Under the pieces are notes generated by a model. The model saw nothing but the letters and a program-made list of their open reading frames with translations. It did not search any database and was not told the DNA's origin. From assembly GCF_028010285.1 (NCBI RefSeq), contig NZ_CP116304.1:1070501-1134500 (forward strand): a stretch of DNA of 64,000 nt, in the 5' to 3' direction. The DNA comes from Pseudomonas sp. Q1-7 (GTDB taxonomy: Bacteria > Pseudomonadota > Gammaproteobacteria > Pseudomonadales > Pseudomonadaceae). Below, piece by piece: positions 36,771 to 49,097 of this stretch. A program made the position numbers and the translations under genes. How positions within the stretch are numbered: position 1 is the stretch's first letter; each line of letters starts with the position of its first letter.

Positions 36771-39700
36771 TCAGCTGAGAATGAAGTGGGCGCTGCTGCC
36801 GAACATGCGCTCGAACTGGGCCGCCGGCACCGGGTGGCCGAACAGGTAGCCCTGGACTTCGTCGCAGCCGTGTTCGCGGAGGAAGCCCAGCTGCGCATGG
36901 GTCTCCACGCCTTCGGCGATCACCGCCAGGTTCAGACTGTGGGCCATGGCGATGATGGCGCGGGCGATCTGCGCGTCGCGTTCGCCGTCGGGCAGGCCGT
37001 CGACGAAACTGCGGTCGATCTTCAGCACGTCGATGGGGAACTGTTTGAGGTAGTTGAGCGAGGAGTAGCCGGTGCCGAAATCGTCCACCGCGATGCACAG
37101 GCCGAGGCGCTTGAGGTTTTCCAGGATGGCCATCGCCTCTCCTACGTCGCGCATCAGGATGCTTTCGGTCAGCTCCAGCTCCAGGCAGGCCGGCGGCAGG
37201 CCGCTGTCTTCGATGATGGCGGCGATGCGCTCGGCCAACTGGCCATCGGCGAACTGGCGGGCGGAGATGTTCACCGAGATTTTCGGCAGGCGCATCTTCG
37301 CCTGGTGCCAGGCCTTGAGCTGGCGGCAGGCCTCGCTCAGCACCCAGTCGCCCACCTGCACCACCAGGCCGAGTTCTTCCAGCACCGGAACGAACTCGCC
37401 CGGCGGCACCAGGCCGCGTTTCGGATGGCGCCAGCGTAGCAAGGCCTCGACACCGGTCAGGCGCTTGCCGTCGCCGGAGAACTGCGGTTGGTAATAGAGC
37501 AGGAACTCGCCCTGTTCCAGCGCGTGGCGCAGGTCGCTTTCCAGCTCCAGGCGCTCCAGGGCGCGAGCGTTCATGTCCGTCTGGTAGAACTGGAAGTTGT
37601 TCTTGCCGCGTTCCTTGGCGTGGTACATGGCGGTGTCGGCGTTCTTCATCAGTTGGCTCAGCTCGCGGCCGTCCTGGGGCGAGAGGGCGATGCCGATACT
37701 GGCGGTGACGAAGAACTCCCGCCCTTCCAGGACGAAGGGGCGGGCCAGGCTGTCGAGTATCTGTTCGGCGACGTGGATGGCGCGGTTCAGCGCCCCTTCG
37801 CGGGTTTCGCACGGCTGCAGCAGCAGGGTGAATTCGTCGCCACCCATGCGCGCCACGGTGTCGTCCTGGTCGACGCAGGCGGCGAGGCGCACGGCCACGT
37901 CCTTGAGCATGCGGTCCCCGGCGGCATGGCCGAGGGAGTCGTTGATCGGCTTGAAACGGTCGAGGTCGAGGAACATCAGCACCACCCATTCCTGGTGCCG
38001 TTCCGCGTACTGCAGGGCGGAGTGCAGGCGGTCCTGGAAGAGGGTGCGGTTGGGCAGGTGGGTCAGGCCGTCGTAGTAGGCCAGGCGGTGGATGCGTTGC
38101 TCGCTGGCCTTGCGTTCGCTGATGTCGCTGAAGAAGCAGACGTAGCTGACCAGGTCGTCGTCTTCATCGTGCACGGCGGTGATGCCGACCCAGGCCGGGT
38201 AGTGGTCGCCCACGCGACGCTTGAGCCAGATCTCGCCCTCCCAGCTGCCGCGCTGGTTGAGCTGGCCGAGGATGTAGTTGAGCTGGTTGGCTTGCTGGCG
38301 GTCGGCGGTGAGCATCGACGGCAACTGGTCCAGCACCTCCCGTGCGGCATAGCCGGTGATGCGGCAGAAGGCTTCGTTGACCTGGACGATATAACCCGCC
38401 GGGTCGGTGACCAGGATGGCCGAGGTGGAGTGTTCGAACACCGTGGCCGCCATGCGCATGTCTTTCTCGGCGCGGCGCTGTTGGCTGATGTCGCGGCCGA
38501 CGCCGAGCATGCCCTCGAAGCGCCCGTACTCGTCCCACATCAGCATGGTGCGCAGTTCCACCGGTATCTTCTGCCCGTCGGCGCGCATGCAGTCGAAGAG
38601 GAACAGCCGTGACGGCAGTTGGTTGCGCAGCTCGGCCAGGCGTTGCGGGTTGCCCAGGGCGTTGCGGATCTGTTCCAGCTGCTCGAACAGTTCCAGCATC
38701 TGCCGCGTATCGGCGGCCAGTCCGTGGAAGCCGTTGGCGAGGGTCCAGTCGGCGCTGTAGCCGAGCACCGGCAGTACCGAGGGGCTGACGTAGTTCAGTT
38801 GCAGCTCGCTGTCGGTGGTGAAGATCACATCGCTGATGCTTTCGGCCAGCATGCGGTAGCGGCGTCCGCTCTCGCGCATGGACTCGGTGGCCTCGATCTG
38901 TTCGGTGATGTCCTTGGCGACACCGATCAGGCGGCTGACGCGCCCGTGCTCGTCGCGGGCCAGCGCCTGTTCGCGGATGTCGAACCAGTGCCAACTGCCG
39001 TCCTTGTGCCGCCAGCGCAGTTGGCATTGCAGCAGCAGGCCGTCGCCCACCACCTGTTGCAGGCTGCGAATGCGCCAGTACTGCTCGGTGTCGTCCGGGT
39101 GCAGTACCTCCTCCCAGAAACGCTCGCCCATCCGCATGATGTCGGCGCGACTGTAGCCCAACTGCGGGCCGAGGCGGTTGTTGGTGAGCATCACCCGCTT
39201 GTTGATGATGTCGTGCACATAGAGGGTGTCGGGCAGCGCCAGCACCACGTCGGACCAGAAGCGTTCACGCTCGATCAGCGAGAGTTCCACCTCCTTGCGG
39301 CTGGTGATGTCGTTGATGCTGAGGGTCACCGCTTCCAGGTCCTGGACCATATCCGGCAGGTGCAGCACCAGCCAGATGTGCCGGCTCTGGCCCTGGGCAG
39401 TGACGATCTGGCTTTCCATCTCCAGGTGCTTGCTGCCGCCCAGCAGGGCCGCCATCACCTGGAAGCGGATGCCGCCATCGCGCAACGGGTGGTTGCCGAC
39501 CAAGTGGTGCCAGGCCTGCTCGCTGCTGCCGACGCCCAGCAGTTGCATGGCTTCCTGGTTGACCTCGGTGATGCGCAGCAGGCGCAGCAGATCGCCATGG
39601 TGCTGCGGGTTGTCGCGGATCCAGGCAGCCAGGCCGGCACGCTCACGTATGCCGTTCAGGAGCAGATACCGACGCAGGTCGGCGAGGTCGAGCACGCACA

Positions 39701-40928
39701 GGGCGATACCGCCGCCCTCGAAGATGTCCTGGTAGCGCCGACGGGTCTCCTGCAGTACGCGCAGGGCGCGCTGTTCCTCGGTGACATCACGCAGCACCCA
39801 GACGTAGCCGAGCAACTGGGCACCTTCGTTGAGGTCGCTGCGGGTCACCGCCAGCAGGCGTAGTTCGCCGTCGCACTGGAACTGCACGAGGTCCGAGCCC
39901 AGTTCGTGGTCGAGGCTGGGGGCGTTGAGCAGCAGCGGGTCCAGGCCCGGCAGCAGGGCCAGCAGGTGGTGATCCTGGGCGGCCTCGCCGCTGATGCCGA
40001 ACATCGCTTCGGCCTGGGGGTTGAGGTAGCTCAGGCGGCCGTCCACCTGGGTCACCAGCACGCGCTCCTCGATCACGCCGAGGGCGCTGGCGGCCTGGCG
40101 CAGGGAGCGCCGTGAGGCATCGCTGAGCTCGCGCAGGCTGCGTTGCTCGCGTTGCAGGTAGTAAAGGGCGATCAGTGCCAGACTGGCACTGATGAGGAAC
40201 AGCAGCAGCTTGCTGAGCAGTTCCGGCAGCAGGCTGGCGCGCACCTGGCGCTCGTCGTGCAGGGCGCGGAGCTGCCAGTCGCTGTGGCCGAGAGGGGAGA
40301 CGAGGATGGTCTGCGCTTCCTGCTCGGCGGTCACCGGCATGACGATGGGGCTGGTGCGACGGACGCGGCCGCCCTGGGCCAGCACACGCTGGAGATAGTG
40401 ATCTTCCAGCAGCCAGCGGTAGTCGCGGTCCTCGTGCTTGAGCAGCCAGGTGCGGATGGCTTCGGCGTCCAGGCGCAAGGCCCAGTAGCCGCTGGGCTCG
40501 GGCAGCGGCGACTGGCGCAGCACCAGGTAGACCTCACCGCGGCCCTGGGGGCTGAAGGCGTAGCGATAGATCTCGCCTTCGCTGCGTTGCACCAGGCTGG
40601 CGAGGAACATGGCATCGTCGTCGCCGGAACGGGTGTCGGCCAGTACCCCGCCGTTGGGATTGAGCCAGGCGAGGCTGGTGATGGCGGGCAGCAGGGGGCG
40701 CAGCAGGTCCATGTCCGCCAGCCGCTCGTCCTCGCTCCCGGGGCTCGGCGACTGCCGGCGGAGCAGGGTGAGCACGGCCTCGGCCTTCATTTCCATGACC
40801 AGTTCGAGGTGGCTGGCCAGCTCGCGGGTCAGGGTGTAGTTGCGCTCGCGTGCGGTGTCCTGCAACTGGCGGTATTCCTGGTGCAGCTGCCACAGGAGCA
40901 GGGCCAGCATCAGCAGCACCAGGCCCAT
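36771..40928 (-). CDS. morA: Membrane multi-PAS GGDEF/EAL c-di-GMP enzyme (MorA-like)
   Basis: About 1385 aa from the ATG at 40928. Order: first membrane segment (residues 1-17), periplasmic sensor (about 20-235), second membrane segment (about 240-262), at least five PAS/PAC modules, a GGDEF domain with intact MGGDEF (about residue 1026) and an EAL domain with intact VEALLRW (about 1156). Both diguanylate cyclase and phosphodiesterase motifs look active, as in MorA, which controls motility and biofilm and is also next to glyA in P. aeruginosa. The start is uncertain: the frame is open to 41126, and the residues before 40928 (SDIPTRRSVKGLL) look like a natural cytoplasmic lead-in, so a non-ATG start near 40970 is possible. 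Confidence 0.88.
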   Translation of the reverse strand: MGLVLLMLALLLWQLHQEYRQLQDTARERNYTLTRELASHLELVMEMKAEAVLTLLRRQSPSPGSEDERLADMDLLRPLLPAITSLAWLNPNGGVLADTRSGDDDAMFLASLVQRSEGEIYRYAFSPQGRGEVYLVLRQSPLPEPSGYWALRLDAEAIRTWLLKHEDRDYRWLLEDHYLQRVLAQGGRVRRTSPIVMPVTAEQEAQTILVSPLGHSDWQLRALHDERQVRASLLPELLSKLLLFLISASLALIALYYLQREQRSLRELSDASRRSLRQAASALGVIEERVLVTQVDGRLSYLNPQAEAMFGISGEAAQDHHLLALLPGLDPLLLNAPSLDHELGSDLVQFQCDGELRLLAVTRSDLNEGAQLLGYVWVLRDVTEEQRALRVLQETRRRYQDIFEGGGIALCVLDLADLRRYLLLNGIRERAGLAAWIRDNPQHHGDLLRLLRITEVNQEAMQLLGVGSSEQAWHHLVGNHPLRDGGIRFQVMAALLGGSKHLEMESQIVTAQGQSRHIWLVLHLPDMVQDLEAVTLSINDITSRKEVELSLIERERFWSDVVLALPDTLYVHDIINKRVMLTNNRLGPQLGYSRADIMRMGERFWEEVLHPDDTEQYWRIRSLQQVVGDGLLLQCQLRWRHKDGSWHWFDIREQALARDEHGRVSRLIGVAKDITEQIEATESMRESGRRYRMLAESISDVIFTTDSELQLNYVSPSVLPVLGYSADWTLANGFHGLAADTRQMLELFEQLEQIRNALGNPQRLAELRNQLPSRLFLFDCMRADGQKIPVELRTMLMWDEYGRFEGMLGVGRDISQQRRAEKDMRMAATVFEHSTSAILVTDPAGYIVQVNEAFCRITGYAAREVLDQLPSMLTADRQQANQLNYILGQLNQRGSWEGEIWLKRRVGDHYPAWVGITAVHDEDDDLVSYVCFFSDISERKASEQRIHRLAYYDGLTHLPNRTLFQDRLHSALQYAERHQEWVVLMFLDLDRFKPINDSLGHAAGDRMLKDVAVRLAACVDQDDTVARMGGDEFTLLLQPCETREGALNRAIHVAEQILDSLARPFVLEGREFFVTASIGIALSPQDGRELSQLMKNADTAMYHAKERGKNNFQFYQTDMNARALERLELESDLRHALEQGEFLLYYQPQFSGDGKRLTGVEALLRWRHPKRGLVPPGEFVPVLEELGLVVQVGDWVLSEACRQLKAWHQAKMRLPKISVNISARQFADGQLAERIAAIIEDSGLPPACLELELTESILMRDVGEAMAILENLKRLGLCIAVDDFGTGYSSLNYLKQFPIDVLKIDRSFVDGLPDGERDAQIARAIIAMAHSLNLAVIAEGVETHAQLGFLREHGCDEVQGYLFGHPVPAAQFERMFGSSAHFILS

Positions 40929-41255
40929 CAGCAGGCCCTTCACCGAACGGCGCGTGGGGATGTCGGACAGGGGGTGTCCTGACTCGCTCGGGGAGGGCGT
41001 GAGTGGGCTGGCTGGCACGAATGGCGTTCCTGCTGTTACTGCTCGCTGGGCAGGTGGCGGGGCGTCCCGGGCCGGGGCGCGCGCGGACCGGCTAGCATGC
41101 CTTGACGGGCTGCAAAGTGCCAGCACGACCGACGAGCGTCGTTTGCCCTCCCCGGCGCATTCCGGTAGCTTTGCCGCACGCGCGTGGGAGCGCCTGTTCC
41201 CTGAATTGTCGCTTCCCCGCCTTATCCCACTTTCGCTACAGCACCAAGGTCAGTC
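40929..41255. other. Intergenic region between divergent morA-like gene and ettA
   Basis: About 330 bp. Part may encode the N-terminus of the morA-like protein; nothing else recognisable apart from the ettA leader. Confidence 0.5.
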
Positions 41256-42923
41256 ATGGCTCAATACGTCTACACCATGCACCGGGTCGGCAAAGTCGTG
41301 CCCCCGAAGCGTGAGATTCTCAAAGACATTTCCCTGTCCTTCTTCCCGGGCGCCAAGATCGGCGTGCTCGGCCTGAACGGCGCGGGCAAGTCCACCCTGC
41401 TGCGCATCATGGCCGGGGTTGATACCGAGATCGACGGTGAAGCCCGCCCGATGCCGGGCATCAAGGTCGGCTACCTGCCCCAGGAGCCGAAGCTCGACCC
41501 CACCAAGAGCGTGCGTGACATCGTCGAAGAGGCGGTGGGCGAGATCAAGCAGGCCCAGGCCCGTCTGGACGAGGTCTACGCCGCCTACGCCGAGCCGGAT
41601 GCCGACTTCGACGCCCTGGCCGCCGAGCAGGCCAAGCTGGAGGCCATCCTGCAGGCCGCCGACGGCCACAACCTGGAACGCCAGCTGGAAGTCGCCGCCG
41701 ATGCCCTGCGCCTGCCGGCCTGGGATGCGAAAATCGAACACCTGTCCGGTGGCGAGAAGCGCCGCGTGGCCCTCTGCCGCCTGCTGCTGTCGGCCCCCGA
41801 CATGCTGCTGCTGGACGAGCCGACCAACCACCTGGACGCCGACTCGGTGGCCTGGCTGGAGCACTTCCTCCACGACTTCCCCGGCACCGTGGTCGCCATC
41901 ACCCACGACCGTTACTTCCTCGACAACGTCGCCGGCTGGATCCTCGAACTGGACCGTGGCCACGGCATTCCCTTCGAGGGCAACTACTCCGGCTGGCTGG
42001 AATCCAAGGCCAACCGCCTGGCCCAGGAAGCCAAGCAGGAAGCCTCCCATGCCAAGGCCATGAAGGCTGAACTGGAATGGGTGCGCCAGGGTGCCAAGGC
42101 GCGTCAGTCCAAATCCAAGGCGCGCCTGCAACGCTTCGAGGAAATGCAATCGCAGGAATTCCAGAAGCGCAGCGAAACCAACGAGATCTACATCCCCGCG
42201 GGCCCGCGCCTGGGCGACAAGGTCATCGAACTGCACAACGTCACCAAGGGCTACGGCGACCGCGTCCTGATCGAAGACCTGTCCCTGAGCATTCCGAAGG
42301 GCGCCATCGTCGGCGTGATCGGCGGCAACGGCGCGGGCAAGTCCACGCTGTTCCGCATGCTCACCGGCAAGGAGCAGCCGGACTCCGGCACCATCGAGAT
42401 CGGCGAAACCGTGCAGATCGCCAGCGTCGACCAGAGCCGCGACAGCCTGGAAGGCACCAAGACCGTCTGGGAACAGGTTTCCGACGGTTTCGAGCAGATC
42501 CGGATCGGCAGCTACGAAGTCCCGTCGCGCAGCTACGTCGGCCGCTTCAACTTCAAGGGCGCCGACCAGCAGAAGTTCGTCAAGGACCTCTCCGGTGGTG
42601 AGCGTGGCCGTCTGCACCTGGCCCTGACCCTGAAGCAGGGCGGCAACGTGCTGCTGCTCGACGAACCGTCCAACGACCTCGACGTGGAAACCCTGCGTGC
42701 GCTGGAAGAGGCGCTGCTGGACTTCCCCGGCGCCGCCATCGTGATTTCCCACGATCGCTGGTTCCTGGACCGTATCGCCACCCACATCCTGTCCTACGAG
42801 GACGACGGCAAGGTGACCTTCTTCGAAGGCAACTACACCGAGTTCGAAGCGGACCGCAAGAAACGCCTCGGCGAAGCGGCCGCCCAGCCGCACCGGGTAC
42901 GTTACAAGAAGCTGGCGCAGTAA
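41256..42923 (+). CDS. ettA: Energy-dependent translational throttle protein EttA (ABC-F)
   Basis: 555 aa with two ABC ATPase domains in one chain and no membrane segment. Walker A: GLNGAGKST (about residue 39) and GGNGAGKST (about 355); signature LSGGEKR and LSGGERG; Walker B LLLDEPTNHLD and LLLDEPSNDLD. The EttA-type arm insertion lies in domain 1. Binds the ribosomal E site and gates the first elongation step according to ATP/ADP level. Confidence 0.97.
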   Translation: MAQYVYTMHRVGKVVPPKREILKDISLSFFPGAKIGVLGLNGAGKSTLLRIMAGVDTEIDGEARPMPGIKVGYLPQEPKLDPTKSVRDIVEEAVGEIKQAQARLDEVYAAYAEPDADFDALAAEQAKLEAILQAADGHNLERQLEVAADALRLPAWDAKIEHLSGGEKRRVALCRLLLSAPDMLLLDEPTNHLDADSVAWLEHFLHDFPGTVVAITHDRYFLDNVAGWILELDRGHGIPFEGNYSGWLESKANRLAQEAKQEASHAKAMKAELEWVRQGAKARQSKSKARLQRFEEMQSQEFQKRSETNEIYIPAGPRLGDKVIELHNVTKGYGDRVLIEDLSLSIPKGAIVGVIGGNGAGKSTLFRMLTGKEQPDSGTIEIGETVQIASVDQSRDSLEGTKTVWEQVSDGFEQIRIGSYEVPSRSYVGRFNFKGADQQKFVKDLSGGERGRLHLALTLKQGGNVLLLDEPSNDLDVETLRALEEALLDFPGAAIVISHDRWFLDRIATHILSYEDDGKVTFFEGNYTEFEADRKKRLGEAAAQPHRVRYKKLAQ

Positions 42924-45092
<2,169 letters not shown>

Positions 45093-45110
45093 TGGCCGAA
45101 CGCTGAACCT

Positions 45111-45209
45111 GTGGGCGCGATTTCAATCGCGAAAGCAGCCCGCAAGGCTGCCCTGCGGACTCGACGAGGGTAGCGGTGCTGCCCAATCGCGAATGAGTTC
45201 GCTCCTACA
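45111..45209. repeat. REPIN-like element (GTGGGAGCGA family)
   Basis: GTGGGCGCGATTTCAATCGCG ... GCGAATGAGTTCGCTCCTAC, about 99 bp, between convergent gdhA and rtcB. Confidence 0.85.
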
Positions 45210-45220
45210 ACAGGCTCCCG

Positions 45221-46471
45221 TCAGCCCTTGACGCACACCACCTGGCGCAGCGTGTGCACCACTTCCACCAGGTCGCGCTGGGCGGCCATCACGGCGTCGA
45301 TATCCTTGTAGGCCATGGGGATCTCGTCGATCACGTCCTTGTCCTTGCGGCATTCCACGTGGGCGGTGGCGCGGACCTGGTCTTCCACGGTGAACAATTT
45401 CTTCGCCCGGCCGCGGCTCATGCTGCGGCCGGCGCCATGGCTGCAGGAGCAGAAGGCCTCTTCGTTGCCCAGGCCCCGGACGATGAAACTCTTGGCGCCC
45501 ATGGAGCCGGGAATGATGCCCAGCTCACCCCGCTGCGCCGACACCGCCCCCTTGCGCGTCACCAGCACCTCGCGACCAAAGTGCCGCTCCTTCTGCACGT
45601 AGTTGTGGTGGCAGTTCACTGCTTCCAGGCTGGCCTCGAAAGGTTTCCTGATCACCCTGCGGGCGGCTTCTATCACCGCCTGCATCATCAGGGCGCGATT
45701 CTGCCTGGCGAAGTCCTGGGCCCAGCCCACGGCTTCCACGTAGTCGTCGAAATGGCGGCTGCCCTCCTCGAAATAGGCCAGGTCGCGATCCGGCAGGTTG
45801 GCGAGGTGTTGCCGCATGTCGGCCTGGGCCAGTTCGATGAACAGGGTGCCGATGGCATTGCCGACGCCGCGCGAACCGCTGTGGAGCATGAACCAGACGC
45901 GGTCGGCTTCGTCCAGGCAGACCTCGATGAAATGGTTGCCGGTACCGAGGGTGCCGAGGTGGTGGCGATTGTTGGTTTTCTCCAGGCGCGGGTACTTGGC
46001 CGTGATGGCCTTGAAGCGCCTGGCCAATGGTCGCCAGGCCTGGTCGGCGGCATCCGGCACGTTGTCCCAGGCGCCCTGGTCGCGCCTGCCGAAGGTCTTG
46101 CCGTGGGGCACGGCGCGCTCGATGGCGCTGCGCAGACCGTGGAGGTTGTCCGGCAGGTCCGACGCGCGCAACGAGGTGAGGGCGGCGATCATGCCGCAAC
46201 CGATGTCCACGCCGACCGCAGCGGGGATGATGGCCCCGACCGTGGGAATCACACTGCCGATGGTGGAGCCCTTGCCCAGGTGAACGTCGGGCATCACCGC
46301 CAGGTGTTTGAAGATGAAGGGCATCTTCGCGGTGTTGATCAGTTGCTGGCGGGCTTCCTCTTCCACCGGGACGCCCTGGGTCCAGAGGTGGATGGGCTTA
46401 CCGCCGGCCACTTCCAGCAGTTCCGGGACGTTCGGTTTCATCGGCATGGCCTGGTGGGTTGTGAATGACAT
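45221..46471 (-). CDS. rtcB: RtcB-family RNA ligase
   Basis: 416 aa. Manganese and GMP site motifs: VMPDVHLGKG, VGVDIGCGM, GTGNHFIEV, HSGSRGVGN, and CSHGAGRSMSR with the guanylylated His (about residue 340). Joins 2',3'-cyclic phosphate or 3'-phosphate RNA ends to 5'-OH ends. No rtcA, rtcR or archease gene is adjacent in the window. ATGs at 46447 and 46441 are alternative starts. Confidence 0.93.
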   Translation of the reverse strand: MSFTTHQAMPMKPNVPELLEVAGGKPIHLWTQGVPVEEEARQQLINTAKMPFIFKHLAVMPDVHLGKGSTIGSVIPTVGAIIPAAVGVDIGCGMIAALTSLRASDLPDNLHGLRSAIERAVPHGKTFGRRDQGAWDNVPDAADQAWRPLARRFKAITAKYPRLEKTNNRHHLGTLGTGNHFIEVCLDEADRVWFMLHSGSRGVGNAIGTLFIELAQADMRQHLANLPDRDLAYFEEGSRHFDDYVEAVGWAQDFARQNRALMMQAVIEAARRVIRKPFEASLEAVNCHHNYVQKERHFGREVLVTRKGAVSAQRGELGIIPGSMGAKSFIVRGLGNEEAFCSCSHGAGRSMSRGRAKKLFTVEDQVRATAHVECRKDKDVIDEIPMAYKDIDAVMAAQRDLVEVVHTLRQVVCVKG

Positions 46472-46710
46472 TGTGCGCCCGTTCCGCCGGGGCGAGCGCG
46501 CATCTTACCGGCGGAGCGGCTGCCGCAGGATGGGTTGCGGTACGAAACCCATCAACCATTAGCTATCTGTACCGGCAGAACACAGGCTCTGCCCATCCTG
46601 GGATTGCGGCGCCATTCACCTGCAAGCTGTGCCGGTGAGGATCAGGTGATCAGCCCCTAGGGCACTCAGACGCGCTTTTCCTTCGTGAATGAATTCGCGA
46701 CGGGAAAGTG

Positions 46711-47631
46711 TCAGGTGGTGGCCGCCAGCGCCTCGAGGAAGCTTTCCAGCACCAGGTGTGGCCGGCGTCCCTTGCGGGTCACCGTGGACAGCGACAGGTC
46801 ATAGAAGCGGGTCGCCGGCTTCAACGCCCGCAGGCGGCCCTGCTGTACCCAGAAGGTGGCGTAGTGGTCCGGCAGGTAGCCGATGTAGCGTCCGGTGAGG
46901 ATGAGAAAGGCCATGCCCTCGCGGTCCGAGGCGCTGGCCGTGCAGTTGAGCACCTGGTAGTGCGCCTGGATGTCCGCCGGCAGGCGGAAGGTGGGGGCGA
47001 TGGCGTCCTGCTGGTTGAGGCGCTCGTCGCTGAGCTGGGCGTCGTCCACGTAGAACAGCGGGTGACCCACGGCGCAGTAGAGCAGCGAGCGTTCGTCGTA
47101 CAGCGGCTGGTACTCCAGGCCGGAGAGGGCGGCGCTCTGCGGCACCACGCCGACGTGCAGGCGGCCGTCCAGCACACCTTGCTCCACCTCGCTGGGCGGC
47201 GTCATGCGGATGTTGATCCGCACGTCCGGGCCAAGGGCCTTCAGGCGCGACAGCGCGTGGGTGATGCGCATGTGCGGCAGGGTCACCAGGTTGTCGGTGA
47301 GGCCGATGTTCAGTTCGCCGCGCAGGTGCTGGTGCAGGCCGTTGACCTCGGTGCGGAAGGTTTCCAGCGCCGCCAGCAATTGCATGGACGAGTGGTACAC
47401 CTCGCGGCCTTCCTCGGTCAGGGCGAAGCCGGCGCGGCCGCGCTGGCACAGGCGCAGGCCGAGGCGTTGCTCCAGGTCGCTCATCTGCTGGCTGATGGCC
47501 GAGCGGCCAATGCCCAGCACGCTCTCGGCGGCGGAGAAACCGCCGCATTCCACCACGCTGCGGAAGATGCGCAGCAGGCGGATATCGAAATCGCTGACCT
47601 GCGCCAGCGGCTCGGGGCGGCGGGTGCTCAT
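46711..47631 (-). CDS. bauR: LysR-family regulator of beta-alanine catabolism (BauR-like)
   Basis: 306 aa. N-terminal winged HTH (VVECGGFSAAESVLGIGRSAISQQMSDLEQ region, residues 20-50) and a LysR substrate domain. Divergent from bauA with a 119-bp gap, the same arrangement as P. aeruginosa PA0133/PA0132. Expected to activate bauA-C with beta-alanine or a polyamine-derived inducer. Confidence 0.85.
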   Translation of the reverse strand: MSTRRPEPLAQVSDFDIRLLRIFRSVVECGGFSAAESVLGIGRSAISQQMSDLEQRLGLRLCQRGRAGFALTEEGREVYHSSMQLLAALETFRTEVNGLHQHLRGELNIGLTDNLVTLPHMRITHALSRLKALGPDVRINIRMTPPSEVEQGVLDGRLHVGVVPQSAALSGLEYQPLYDERSLLYCAVGHPLFYVDDAQLSDERLNQQDAIAPTFRLPADIQAHYQVLNCTASASDREGMAFLILTGRYIGYLPDHYATFWVQQGRLRALKPATRFYDLSLSTVTRKGRRPHLVLESFLEALAATT

Positions 47632-47750
47632 GGTTTAGTGGCCTCTAACCTAAAGATTTGAAAAGTTGGATTTTCGTGACTTTATGCCCGTGGCAATGTC
47701 GACATCAAGCAGCCCGTCGTTCCCAGAACAAGACACCTTCGAGGCCAGAC

Positions 47751-49097
47751 ATGAACATGCCGCAGAACGCCCAGCTTCCCCTCGCCAGCCAGCTCAAGCT
47801 GGATGCGCACTGGATGCCCTTCTCCGCCAACCGCAACTTCCAGCGCGACCCGCGCCTGATCGTCGCCGCCGAAGGCAGCTGGCTGATCGATGACCAGGGC
47901 CGCCGCGTGTACGACAGCCTCTCCGGCCTGTGGACCTGCGGTGCTGGCCACTCGCGCAAGGAAATCCAGGACGCCGTGGCCAGGCAGCTCGGCACCCTCG
48001 ACTACTCCCCGGGCTTCCAGTACGGCCACCCGCTGTCCTTCCAGCTGGCCGAGAAGATCGCCAACCTCACCCCCGGTGAACTGAACCACGTGTTCTTCAC
48101 CGGCTCCGGCTCCGAGTGCGCCGACACCTCCATCAAGATGGCCCGCGCCTACTGGCGCCTGAAGGGCCAGCCGCAGAAGACCAAGCTGATCGGCCGCGCC
48201 CGTGGCTACCACGGCGTGAACGTGGCCGGCACCGCCCTGGGCGGCATCGGCGGCAACCGCAAGATGTTCGGCCAGTTGATGGACGTCGACCACCTGCCGC
48301 ACACCTTGCAACCCGGCATGGCCTTCACGAAAGGCATGGCCGAGACCGGCGGCGTCGAGCTGGCCAACGAACTGCTCAAGCTGATCGAACTGCACGACGC
48401 GTCCAACATCGCTGCGGTGATCGTCGAGCCGATGTCCGGCTCCGCCGGCGTGATCGTGCCGCCCCAGGGCTACCTGCAGCGCCTGCGGGAAATCTGCGAC
48501 CAGCACAACATCCTGCTGATCTTCGACGAAGTGATCACCGCCTTCGGCCGCATGGGCACCATGACCGGCGCCGAGTACTTCGGCGTGACCCCGGACCTGA
48601 TGAGCGTGGCCAAGCAGGTCACCAACGGCGCCATCCCCATGGGCGCGGTGATCGCCAGCCGCGAGATCTACGAGACCTTCATGAACCAGGCGACGCCCGA
48701 GTACGCCGTCGAGTTCACCCACGGCTACACCTACTCCGCGCACCCGGTCGCCTGCGCCGCCGGCCTGGCCGCCCTGGACCTGCTGGAGAAGGAAAACCTG
48801 GTGCAGCAATCCGCCGAACTGGCCCCGCACTTCGAGAAGGCCCTGCACGGCCTGAAGGGCGCCAAGCACGTCATCGACATCCGCAACTGCGGCCTGGCCG
48901 GCGCCCTGCAGATCGCCCCGCGCGACGGCGACGCCATCGTCCGTCCGTTCGAGGCTGGCATGGCGCTGTGGAAGGCCGGCTTCTACGTGCGCTTCGGTGG
49001 CGACACGCTGCAGTTCGGCCCGACCTTCAACGCCAAGCCGGAAGAACTCGACCGCCTGTTCGATGCCGTCGGCCAGGCCCTGCAGGGCGTCAACTGA
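47751..49097 (+). CDS. bauA: Beta-alanine:pyruvate (omega-amino acid) aminotransferase
   Basis: 448 aa class III aminotransferase, the length of Pseudomonas omega-APT. PLP lysine in SVAKQVTNGAIPMGA (about residue 288), DEVITAFGR before it, and the N-terminal HWMPFSANRNF used by this family for substrate specificity. Converts beta-alanine and pyruvate to malonate semialdehyde and alanine. Its stop overlaps the next start (TGATG). Confidence 0.94.
   Translation: MNMPQNAQLPLASQLKLDAHWMPFSANRNFQRDPRLIVAAEGSWLIDDQGRRVYDSLSGLWTCGAGHSRKEIQDAVARQLGTLDYSPGFQYGHPLSFQLAEKIANLTPGELNHVFFTGSGSECADTSIKMARAYWRLKGQPQKTKLIGRARGYHGVNVAGTALGGIGGNRKMFGQLMDVDHLPHTLQPGMAFTKGMAETGGVELANELLKLIELHDASNIAAVIVEPMSGSAGVIVPPQGYLQRLREICDQHNILLIFDEVITAFGRMGTMTGAEYFGVTPDLMSVAKQVTNGAIPMGAVIASREIYETFMNQATPEYAVEFTHGYTYSAHPVACAAGLAALDLLEKENLVQQSAELAPHFEKALHGLKGAKHVIDIRNCGLAGALQIAPRDGDAIVRPFEAGMALWKAGFYVRFGGDTLQFGPTFNAKPEELDRLFDAVGQALQGVN

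Noticed and set aside
35271-37439. A 722-codon plus-strand frame
   Set aside because: It runs antisense to glyA and the morA-like gene; the composition (Gly/Ala/Val/His-rich without domains) is typical of shadow frames.
40990-41040. Sigma-54 promoter TGGCACG near the start of the morA-like gene
   Set aside because: TGGCACG is followed by AATGGCG, so the -12 element (GC at the right spacing with TTGC context) is missing.
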